Of a DNA stretch of 64,000 nucleotides, positions 54,515 through 64,000 are shown piece after piece. The stretch lies in assembly GCA_030562195.1 (NCBI GenBank), contig JAUJPP010000005.1, forward strand, positions 15,177,106 through 15,241,105. Reading direction: 5' to 3'. Both the position numbers and the translations under genes were made by a program. Each line of letters starts with the position of its first letter. Position 1 is the first letter of the stretch. The notes below the pieces were generated by a model. That model saw only the letters and a program-made list of their open reading frames with translations, was not told the origin of the DNA and did not search any database. Source of the stretch: Nipponacmea schrenckii (lineage: Eukaryota; Mollusca; Gastropoda; Lottiidae).

Positions 54515-55619
54515 ATGGTTTTAGAAGTCGGTTCAAATATAATTGAAACAATCAAACACCCAGGTGAGTTTGACACAATGCTTAAAACTCTTTTGTATCC
54601 AAAAAATTATACAACGGCATCGAGTTGGATGCCAGACACGGGAGATGGGGAAATACAATCTCAAGAAGATAATTTACAAGCAGACGCCAACCTGGCGGCA
54701 GTTAGAACTACTGTTAACAATTTGATCAATATCACAAAATTTTAAAATAATGAAGGTTATAAACAGAGGGTTGTTTATAACAATAAACCTATTGAAAGAA
54801 ATAGCTGGGGTTCGTACATAAACTGGAATTTATATCCCCTCTTTGGATTACTTGAGCACAGGAAAGTTTATATTGGTCTACCATTCAAAATCCATCTTCA
54901 AAGATTAATAAATAACGATAGAATATTTTTTGGAGAAAACATTTCAAATGCTAAATTAGAAATAAGCGATATCCAATTATACGTGCCAGTAATAACCACA
55001 ACAATCGAAGTAGGAACAAGACTTCTTAGTAGTTTGAAAAAAAGATATCGAAATAGCATTTTTAAGAAGAAATACTATTGGATCGATAATAATCACAGGG
55101 GAGAATTTTACATGGCAAGTGACAAATACCACAAAACCAGCGAGATATTTAATACTTGGTTTCAAAAATCTCTTGGATTCACAAACGAACAACAACCTTT
55201 TTAAAGTAACTGGTGACAACTTTGGAGATCCTAAAATAAAAAGGGTTCAAGTAAGATTAAACAATGAAAATTATCCAAATCAACCTTTGAAAATTGACCC
55301 AGATACCAAGGACTTTAATGAGTTGTATAGAAACTATAAGCTTATGAGCGAATTATTTGGAAATATACCACAGTTGAATTATATCGACTTTATTTTAAAT
55401 TATCCTATATTTTGTTTTGATCTCTCTGCTCATAAAGAAGATTTGTTCAAAACAGGCGTACAGTTGTCTGTATACAGTGAAAAAACAGCTGGAGATATGG
55501 TAGGGTATTGTCTCTTGTTAGAGGAATCTCGTCATATCATAAATATAATGGATAGAAAGATGAATAGAATTGAATACATTTCTAACTTTAAAAATGAAAC
55601 CAGAAGTTTTAGTCGCTAA
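54515..55619 (+). pseudogene. Major capsid protein of copy B, broken
   Basis: This is a homologue of 39959-41022 at high identity. The N-terminal join that copy A lacks is intact here (KHPGEFDTMLKTLLYPKNYT), but a stop after NLINITKF (54743), a three-base loss near 54775 and an insertion near 55040 break the frame. The C-terminal part is open from about 55119. The normal stop after MNRIE is mutated, so the frame reads on into the next gene to 55617. Confidence 0.75.
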
Positions 55620-56080
55620 AATATTAGAATCAATCGAAAATGGGAAACCGAAAACAATTACTTATAATGGTATAAGATACATATTTCACAATCGGTGATT
55701 AACAAACTAAAAAATCATAAAGTACTGGACAATATTAATTATAATGAAATAGACAAGCAAGCTAAAGAAGGTGGGTTTCTGTTTCTTCTCCCATTAATTT
55801 TCGGAGGATTAGCAGCTGCAGGTGCTGTTGCCGGTGGGGCAAGTGGTATAGCTTCGGCGGTAAATAAGAAAAAAGCAAAAGAAGCTGAAGGCAGAGAAAA
55901 ACGTAGACATAATTTACATATGGAAAAATTAGCAAAAGGTTCGGGAATCAAGGATATCTTAGCAAGTGTTAAACAATTCAATCACGCAACCAAGAAAACA
56001 GTAAAAGAAGGTTTGTCTAAATTGATTGATCAAATTGATACGGGTGAAACTGAGATTCAAAAAGAAGGAGAGGGATTAAC
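55594..56080 (+). pseudogene. Gly/Ala-rich small protein of copy B, broken
   Basis: Start ATG 55594 lies inside the extended capsid frame. A one-base deletion near 55673 shifts the frame; from 55695 it is open with KEGGFLFLLPLIFGGLAAAG and matches copy A. It is cut at about 56080 (EGEGLT) by the inserted DNA. Confidence 0.7.
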
Positions 56081-58191
56081 CCTCTTAGACCCGTGCTCGA
56101 CTTTAGTCGATCTAAGAAAATGACATCAAAATCCCGTGCTCGACTATTGTCGAGCTCGCAATGACTGCAAATATTTCGTTTTCTGAACACAATTTCGCCA
56201 AAATTGTACGTATTCCGTAAGTTATTATATGTAAATGAGGTTTTCCGGATATGTTGATCTATATATCTATATATGTTCCCTCTTTGGGTTTTAGTGTAAA
56301 TACCGTTTTTTTGCGGCACTAATGTGCATAAATGTTATTTCTTAAGTTGATGAATTGCAAAAGATTTAGTTATCTTAAAGTAAATAATCAAAGAAGTTTC
56401 GACTAATAAATTTCTGGTGATTTCGTTTCGAAGCCATAAAATGTGAAATTTTTGTTTGTTTTATGCTAATGAGATATTTATGACGTCATAGTCTATTTTA
56501 AGAAATTCTTGAATTTCCCTCACGAGCTCCAACGATTATTTTCAGTTTTTCTAGGCTATTACATTTCGTTTTACACTTCAATAATTAAAAAACGATTCTT
56601 CGTTATTTAAGGGGGTTGACAACCTTATCGTTCGAAGTGTATTTCAATCAAGAAACGTATTAAGTTTATATCCATTCTATTTGGCATTAAAAGAAACTCA
56701 TCTAGTAAAAATTTTAGCTCAATCGCTTCAGTAGTTCGTCTGATATCCGTCCGTGAAGATAATCTATTTATAGAACAAAACGGGGTATTCCTCTATGTAG
56801 ACGTACAAATTACGTTGTAAGTTGACATTTGTGATTACAACGTCATCGGCTAAATAAACATTCTCTACGCTTGCCGGTCAGTTATTGTTAATATCGGCAC
56901 GCGAAGTAAGAGTTTGTGTATCGGGGGAATCCAGAAGTCACGTGATGTCCCATAAATCTTTACGTCACATGTAAACAAAGAAAATTTTATGATTGTTGGG
57001 TAGGGTTGTTTTGACATGTGCTAATCCATTGTTTTAGCACTCAAATTGTGTGGATATCGGTGCATATCGATGCCTAAAAGGTGCTTAAAGATTTCTACAG
57101 CATGAAAGACAATCTTTTAACAACATGATCGTTAATTACGTAAGGTTTACATGTGTTTGCAAAATGTTGAAAAAAAATGCCATTTTTCCAAAAGCATATC
57201 TCGCTTACCATTTATCCGATTTTTACAAACTTTGGCTTCAGCTAAAGCTTACGATGTCCTCTATAACTTTACGTTGGCTTTTTTTTTATAAAGTGAATAG
57301 TTTTTTAAAAATTCAATTTTTCGTAAATGCACTCGCAAAATTTTGATTTCTATCAATATCTTCAAAACAAAACAAAATTTTCCAAAAAGCCAACGTAATT
57401 TTGTAGTGATACATGTAGACTTGCGTTGTGCAAAATTTTAACCTTCTATATTAAATAGCCTAGTAGATATGCTAATTTTAAGGGAATAATTGACGTTTTT
57501 TTTCGTTCATCTTTCATACCCTATTTCTTAAAGTTGAAATGTCATAAAGAAATAAATTTTATAATTTTGGATAGCTGAAAGTCTCCTCTTTCCATTGATA
57601 TTTAAATATTTCAGATAGGTGGAAAAGAAGTGGTTGAAATCGTCTATTTTTTGTACATAGGTTTAGGGTTGTCAACCCCCTTAAAGAAAAAAATATAAAT
57701 TAATTGTACCATTTTTTCATTGTGTTCAATATATTTTGATGGAATTCATGAAGTCAATAAAGCTTATTTTGAGTTGTCAAAATAAAGCCTACTCTCTTAC
57801 TAGCCTAGTTAGTTAGTTTCAGTGAAACGAATCGTTTTCTTTCCAATGAAACCATCCAAAGAAATTGAAAAAAAAAATATATTGTGAGGCCGAAAGCTGA
57901 TTATTTGTTTCTAAACGTAAAAGTTTCAAAAGGTAACAAGGAAATATTGAGTTGAATTTTTGTAATGCACACTGTTTTGTGAGAGGATTATAAAGCCACT
58001 AAATGATTTTAATATAATACATCTGTTATAGTTACAATTTCCCTGTTTTTTTACATCAAAAACAGGGAATTTTACCCAAAATGTATGTTTCCACTACTAA
58101 GTTGCATTTTTTTCAATGCATACTCTTTTATGAGAGGATCATACAGCCACTAAATGATTTTATAATAATACATCTGTTATAGTTACAATTT
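56081..58191. other. Insertion splitting Polinton copy B
   Basis: Between GGAGAGGGATTAA and ACAGGAAAAACTCACC copy B has lost about 180 bases relative to copy A and gained this 2.1-kb block. It holds two GTGCTCGAC words near the left end, the TTAA-flanked element at 56607-57684, a CCCTGTTTTT/AAAAACAGGG hairpin (about 58041-58070) and a direct repeat of about 150-bp spacing (GCCACTAAATGATTTT at 57992 and 58147). No gene. Confidence 0.75.
56607..57684. mobile_element. Non-autonomous element with TTAA target sites
   Basis: The ends read TTAA-GGGGGTTGACAACC and GGTTGTCAACCCCC-TTAA, a perfect 14-bp inverted pair inside TTAA words. TTAA duplications are made by piggyBac and Kolobok transposases. 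No transposase frame is present in the 1.07 kb between. Confidence 0.8.
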
Positions 58192-58787
58192 ACAGGAAAA
58201 ACTCACCTCTTATTTAAGATGTTAACAACACCCAAATTATTAGATTTTAATTCCCTTTACATTTATACATCAACTCCAGATCAATTATATACGACGAAGA
58301 TCTTCAAAATGACAAAACTCCTGAACAATTTATAAATTATTGTATAAAAGAAAACAACCCATCATTAACACCTACTGATATTCAAGTGTTACTAACCAAG
58401 AATGTAAATGATTTAGATTTGTCTAATATCGACAAGAAAAGGAAAAACCTGATCATTTTCGATGATTGCGTAGCACAATCAAACCAAACAGTTCAACAAG
58501 AATTCTTTACTAAAGGAAGACATCACAATTGTTATTGTATATACCAATCTCAATCATTTTATGGAATGGACGGAATGTTTATTAGAAAGAACGCTTATTG
58601 TTTTATTTTGTTTGAATTAAACGATAAAGATCTATCTCAAATACTCCAATCAATAATTCATGGTATGGAGAAAGGTGTATTAAAAAAACTCTGTAGAAGA
58701 CAATGGAACAATCCTGACGATCATCCTGACTTTGTTAATACAAGAAAACCAGCTGGACAAAAAGTTATGACAAATATTTGTAATTAA
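58192..58787 (+). pseudogene. Packaging ATPase of copy B, truncated
   Basis: This begins at the end of the Walker A motif (GKTHLL) because of the insertion, lacks a block after DQLY, and is open from 58386: KRKNLIIFDDCVAQ (Walker B) and CIYQSQSFYGMDG. The glycine loop is destroyed, so it cannot bind ATP normally. Confidence 0.85.
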
Positions 58788-58790
58788 AAA

Positions 58791-59591
58791 ATGAAAATAA
58801 AGAATACATAAAAACTAAAGATAAAATAAAATCTAAAATTGAAGATAGAAGATTATCGCAAATCGGAATGGAGGAGAGTTTATCAACTTTATTTAAGCCT
58901 CTATTAAAACAACCAGAAAATGTTCCTGCTATAGAAAATGTTCCACCTCCTGCTATAGAAAATGTTCCACCTTTAGAACTAGAAAATACAAATGAATTTA
59001 TAATAAAATCACTTGATGATATAAAACGTTATTTTTCAAATCCTGACTTTACCAAAGTCTATTAAACCAGTTGTGGATGATTATGGGTTATTATTCAATG
59101 GTTATCGGATATTGTTAGATCATCGTTACCCTCATTTCAAGATAGATACAAAACCCTTTAGATATAAATTAACACAAGGATTAATTGATTTGATTCACGG
59201 AGGAGACATTGCAATTGGGGAATACAATGATTTGATAGAATATTTAAAACTTCTTCACGCTATTAAAAAAACAGGAGCTCTAACAAATAGATTGAAAGAA
59301 GTAGACCTACATATCAGAGCCATGAATTAAGTTGATGAAGCAGATGAATATTGGGAAGAAAATTCAATCGTAGAAGAAATAGATGAATTCAATAATTTGA
59401 TATCTGGAGAAGGAATAGCTTTTTTATCAGATGATCCCCAACAATTACTTATCAGACTTAATGTAATTATTGAAGCAATGAAACATGGACATCAATCTGA
59501 TTCAAATGAAATCCATGGTATTTTAAAAAGATTATTAGAAAAGGGAATTATAAATAAAGACGATTATATACATGTTAAAAAAAATGGATGA
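58791..59591 (+). pseudogene. Uncharacterised Polinton protein of copy B, broken
   Basis: It matches the first part of 43625-44415 (MEESLSTLFK, PPPAIENV, IIKSLDDIKRYFSNP) and keeps the C-terminal region lost from copy A (ISGEGIAFLSDDPQQLLIRL, EIHGILKRLLEKGIINKDDY). The first codons are deleted, a frameshift lies near 59055 and an in-frame TAA at 59328. Its stop overlaps the next ATG by eight bases (ATGGATGA). Function unknown; it occupies the slot between ATPase and minor capsid. Confidence 0.65.
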
Positions 59592-60308
59592 AGAATTTTT
59601 CATTATAACATCTAAGTCCTCGAAAATAAGATTACCCTAGATTATGAATGTGAACTCGATCCAAATGAAAACTATAAGTTAGGACTAAAATATTTTTCAG
59701 GTTACAATTCAATAAGAAATGTTAGTGAACAGAATAACCAATTGGAAATTTCCAAAGACAATGGAAGATCATTTAAATTATTAACATTATTACCAGGAAG
59801 TTATGAATATGTTTCCATTAACGAATTTATATCTCAATTTGTTGGCAGTCATAAGGATCGACCAAATATTGAATTCGAAGGTAATTTAAATCTTAACAAA
59901 ATAAAACAAAATCTAAAAGACAAACATCTAGTAAATTTCAATGTAGAAAACTCAATAAATGAATTATTAGGTTTTGAAAAGAAATTGTATACCAAATCTA
60001 CACTTGCTCCTTATAAAGCAAATATTGAAAACGACATTGATATTATCAATATTCATTGTAATTTGGTTGATGGTGGATTTTTCAATAAAAACAAACAAAT
60101 CATTTTCAGTATTCCAACGTTTACAGTTCAAATCGGTTATAGAATAGTAGAAAAACCGTTTCAAACAACATATCTTCCAATAAATACCACAGGTATTAAA
60201 GATATCAATTTAGATATAAAAGATGGATATGGAAGATATTTAGATTTTGGCCAGGAAGAAATATGTATTCAAATACACGTTTCCTCATCTTCATCTAAAA
60301 TTATATAA
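59584..60308 (+). pseudogene. Minor capsid protein (penton-type, single jelly roll), one frameshift
   Basis: ATG 59584 opens MDEEFFIITSKSSKI, then a frameshift near 59625 leads to LDYECELDPNENYKL and a frame open to 60306: SINELLGFEKKLYTKSTL, IINIHCNLVDGGFFN, FTVQIGYRIVEKPFQTTYLP, KDGYGRYLDFGQEEICIQIH. This is the pattern of the Polinton minor capsid protein, which forms the vertices of the particle. Its last 40 bases overlap the end of the DNA polymerase gene on the other strand. Confidence 0.75.
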
Positions 60309-63280
60309 TCGTAATCGTCGAATTGGTAATTTTCAACCATATTAACTTCATCTTTATTATTATAAGGATACATAATTCCATTTCTGTTTGGTGGTTTTCT
60401 TTTAATCAAATTCAAATTATGTTTGAATACTTTCTTTTGTTTATCTTTCGGAATTACCACACCGTCTGTAAAACTTTTTTTCCAAGGTTTATCGAATTCA
60501 TTTTCAATATCTTTTCCATTGGCTAATTTTAAATAATCTTCCACACTCAACTTTGATTTTGTATATCCTTTAAAAGTTTTCTTTTCCACTAATTCTCCGT
60601 TAGAACTTAGAATGATATTGTATAAACCAAATATTATACCACCATCTCCATAATCATTCTTTCCTTTTCCATATTCCGTTTCAGATGTTAATCCAGCTTG
60701 TTCCAATTTATCCCAATTCCTATCTGATATGTATAAACTATCGGTATCAGTATAATATATTTCTGGTTTTCTAAAACCATCAATAACATGAATAAAATTA
60801 TTCATTATTCGTTTGCTATGTGCTAAGATGAATGAACCCAAATGACTCGGAGTTAATCTTGTTGTTTTTGTTGGTTTGATAATTTCAGGTTGTTCCCTTT
60901 CTTCAACTATATATTGTTGTTCATTTACTTTTTCATAACTTTTTATATTTGAATCAAAATTTGCTTTAAGAGTTTCTTCAAACTATAAATGAAATTCTGT
61001 ATTTATATCTTTCTGAACAGTTTTTCCGTATAAAGAATAACCCAATAATTTCATACAATCACTGCCAACTAAATTTCCCTGTTGTTTATATTTGTTTCTT
61101 TCTTCTTTTAAAGTTAAAACATAGTCTTTAAAAGGAGGTGTTTTGAAATTTTCTTCATAGACTATCCCATCTAATATTTTGATAATGTTTCCACCAGCTC
61201 GAACAATTTCCTGTATGTCAACAGAAGTGAGAACGTCATTACAAAAACCATTTCTAAATCGTATCTTATCACCAGATTTTGTTTGGGGTTTATCATCCTC
61301 TATAAGAGTGTAAGTTATTTTGTCTTTGGCTGGTATTGGTTGAAAAAACATATTTTTTGGATACTCAAACCAAACGGATAAAATAGCACACCTTGGTCTA
61401 AATTGTTGTTTATTGAAAAGCTTCACAAATTCTTCCTTTTTATAATCTTTTAAAGCTCTTGCTGATTCAGCTTTTGGGTATTCACCATCACACATAGCAA
61501 AGGCATAAAGACCGTTAGCGTCAAAAGCCATTAATTTAGAACAAGAGATTTTCTTCAACTATTCGTTAAAATCTTTAGTAGACTCTTGGTATTTTTTGAA
61601 TAACTCAATTATATCAGAAACAGTTGTATTTAAATGATGTTGTAGTACTTTACAAACTTCATCTAATTTATCCGATTTGAATTTTATTTTGTTTGCAGAA
61701 ACTCTACCTCCTTTTTCAGAACGTCTGACAAAATGTCTGATGAATGTATCTACATGAGAATATACTTTTTCTCCTTTATACAGATGATACCAACCTTTAA
61801 GATATAAGGCGGAAGCTGTTAAATTATTTATTACACTTTGATTTATCATAGATGTCATAACTTGATTGTATTTGATCAAACATACACCTAAACATATCGC
61901 ATCTCTTTTAGCATAAGGTTCCCATTCTTCTCTTCGGGACTCCCAATTTCTTTCGTTTATAGACGCATAATCTAAATCAATCTCTTAAATTCATTGGTAA
62001 TTCTGATGATTTTCCCCAATCTTTTAAACTTCTTGCCATATGTTGATATGAACAAGTGTAATTTAATTTTTGAAGATAATTGTTATTGTTGTTAAACTTC
62101 TTTTCATAATTCCATTTTTTCTGTAAAGACTTTTCTATATATATATTAGACATTGGTAAACGAAGTATGCCTCTTGTGGTTTTGAGAGGACAGTGAGTTA
62201 ATTTTGACATATTTTTAATAATAATCCAATTATCGAAACCACTACCATTATGAGAAACTAAAGTTAATTGTTTTTGATCAACATTTCCTAAATTATTTAA
62301 CATTTGATCTATACAATCTGTACCTACAAATATATGAACTATATTCATTATTTTTCATAAAATTCTTCAGGAATACTATCTGTGGGTTTTAGATCTGGAA
62401 AACGACAATTTATTCGTTCTAATATTTTTCGCAGCTTTTCCAAATTGACTAAAGAACACGCATATGGTATTGTTTTACCAGTTTCTTTTTCTGTATATGT
62501 CTCGGAATCCCAAGAATAAAGAGTTTCAGGTTGGGGGTTTTGTGACAGGGAAGCTGGGCTAAATTCTGAAAAGTTTAATGTTTTCGTTAACACAGGATTT
62601 CCATACTTGTTCATAGTTGTTTTCTATTTCTTTTATTCCTAAACTTTTGTTATCTCTTTTTATCAAACAGAAATGATTATTGTGTAAATACAAAACCCAT
62701 TCTGATGGAGTGTTTATTTTTCTAGGATATAAAGTTCTATCTTTAGGATTATAAATTTGGTACGAAGTTTCATTTTTTTCATTGAATTCTCCGATTCGAG
62801 CTTGAGTCATAATTCCCTTTTTGTTATGTTTTGAATAGGAATAAATAAATTTATTAAATTCTTTTGTTAAATCTCGTTTCAAAACACAATTAACACATTT
62901 AATAAAACACGCTACGTCAGTTGGAATATAACAATATTCTCAAACGTATTCATTGATTGTAAATAGCAATTGAGTTCCTTTTCCTATATTTGATCTTTTG
63001 ATTGGTTTGAAATCATCTTTACGATATATTATATGACCAGTAAAATACCAATCTGAACTATCTGATTTTTCACTCATATTATTGACAACTCTGGAAATCA
63101 TTTGAACATTAAAGAAAGATAAATTCATATTTTGTTTGAATTCATCATGTTCAAAAATTTTTCCATCGATTTCAAGTTGTCCATTAAAAGTATTAAACTC
63201 TTCAATTATATCAGAAACCACATTTTCAAATAATTCATTGTCAATTTTTTTCTTCGGTTTTTTTTAATTAATTTAGTCAT
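60269..63280 (-). pseudogene. Protein-primed type DNA polymerase B (Polinton PolB), broken
   Basis: Read on the minus strand from ATG 63280 to the stop at 60269, about 1000 codons. Blocks in order: an N-terminal domain with VACFIKCVNCVLKRDL and WVLYLHNNHFCLIKRD; exonuclease motifs YSWDSETYTEKETGK, SHNGSGFDNW and EWEPYAKRDAICLG; polymerase motif A in AFDANGLYAFAM; motif B as KLLGYSLYGK; motif C as YYTDTDSLYIS. It would copy the element genome. Damage: frameshifts near 63260, 62600, 62345 and 61980, and in-frame stops TGA at 62940, TAG at 61559 and TAG at 60980. Motif B has Tyr where the family usually has Asn. Confidence 0.85.
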
Positions 63281-63442
63281 GTTTTTTTTTTCAATTTTTT
63301 ATGTTCTAATTTTAAGGATTCATTTTTTGTTAAAAATTCATCGAATATTTCATTAAATTCTTCGAGTTCTTCTATGGTAATTATTTTATCAGATTTGCTC
63401 CTTTCGAAAAAAATGAATATCTAAATATCTAAATATGTTCTT

Positions 63443-63533
63443 AGTAGTAATAGAACTTACAGATATCCGGCACCCCTTCGCTTCGCTCCGCTCCGCTCCG
63501 AGCTACCGGATATCTGTAAGTTCTATTACTACT
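63443..63533. repeat. Perfect 28-bp stem-loop, second copy
   Basis: Arms 63443-63470 and 63506-63533 are identical to those at 34796, with a 35-base loop differing only near its end. It lies 163 bases upstream of the PolB start codon. Confidence 0.95.
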
Positions 63534-64000
63534 ATTTGCCCACCCGCCCTCCCTTTAAATAACCAAAAAATGTCTTAAATAAACATTCACTTTAAACTCC
63601 ATGATATATTATAACTAAATTCGTCTGCTAAATTATTTAAATTGTTTAATCAATATTCTCTTTAACATTCTTGAATATTCTCGAACTTTATTAACTGCGT
63701 CGTAATAGTTCACACCTGTTACTTGCCAACTCATTTTGAAGCCGGTCGTGTTAATGTACAGTTTAGTTTCTGTTTACTCTAGGTGTAATATTCTTTGGAC
63801 AAGAGATTAACAGAATTATATCCTATTAAGGTATGTAATATCTATATGTAATATTAACAGTTTAATAATATCAAATTTTCGTTAGTTTGTCAATTGTAAA
63901 ACTAGAACGAATGGTTTCAGAAATCGGACAACGTTTCAAAATAATTCTGAAGAAGTAACGTTCTGGAAACTAATGAGATTTGAAAATATTTATCAATCTT
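63443..64000. repeat. Long direct repeat, right copy
   Basis: Nearly identical to 34796-35354, same orientation, and cut by the window end. By comparison with the left copy, a further Polinton unit may start here. Confidence 0.95.

Larger units (their letters stand above)
54512..63442. mobile_element. Polinton/Maverick copy B, incomplete
   Basis: Copy B begins at CGAAATGGTTTTAGAAG, the same point where copy A's capsid gene begins after its own deletion, and runs to the stem-loop at 63443. It carries capsid, Gly/Ala-rich protein, ATPase, uncharacterised protein and minor capsid genes on the plus strand and DNA polymerase B on the minus strand. A 2.1-kb insertion (56081-58191) splits it. Nearly every gene has frameshifts or stops. 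Confidence 0.85.

Overview
The window reads as nuclear DNA of an invertebrate animal. The support is AT-rich, intron-bearing host gene fragments with GT..AG splice sites, and metazoan mobile element families: Penelope-like, LINE, hAT, Tc1, MULE and Polinton/Maverick. A marine lophotrochozoan such as a mollusc is my guess, but nothing in the sequence proves it. There are two 500-N scaffold gaps (868-1367 and 44416-44915). Few host genes are visible and most coding sequence belongs to mobile elements, much of it broken.

Layout: 1-6.4 kb holds a decayed Penelope-like element (PLE) inside a tandem repeat, a degenerate HECT-type ubiquitin ligase gene with recognisable exons, and a broken MULE transposase. 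6.4-8.5 kb is a minisatellite of about 155-bp units. 8.9-10.9 kb carries a spliced gene for a small membrane protein, with a MITE (clean terminal inverted repeats and target duplication) in its intron. 12.7-24.1 kb is a PLE cluster on the minus strand: a 3.1-kb tandem duplication containing two RT copies, a first ORF with an SGNH-hydrolase-like domain joined to the RT frame through a canonical -1 slippery site, and a further copy with the GIY-YIG endonuclease. 24.1-25.7 kb has two more transposon-type genes in pieces. 25.8-32.5 kb is a segmental duplication around a LINE that was itself split by a hAT-type non-autonomous element.

34.2-44.4 kb and 54.5-63.4 kb are two incomplete copies of a Polinton/Maverick (polintovirus-like) element, plus a small third fragment. 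Copy A carries a phospholipase-A2-like domain beside the integrase, an adenain-type protease, a fibre-like coiled-coil protein, a double jelly-roll type major capsid protein, a Gly/Ala-rich small protein, a packaging ATPase (tandemly duplicated), an uncharacterised protein and the start of the minor capsid protein. Copy B carries the major capsid to minor capsid block and a protein-primed type DNA polymerase B on the opposite strand. Together they cover a full replication, packaging, capsid and integration gene set. Neither copy is intact: frameshifts, nonsense codons, deletions, insertions and a gap break them. An identical stem-loop plus about 560 bp of nearly identical sequence occurs in direct orientation at 34796 and 63443, bracketing the whole Polinton-rich interval.

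Between the Polinton copies (45.8-54.5 kb) lie a PLE 3' end, a long snap-back repeat, a possible secreted-protein exon, a degenerate THAP-type gene with a CRE/TATA promoter, and a Tc1 element with matching termini. All family assignments are by motif recognition; no database search was run.
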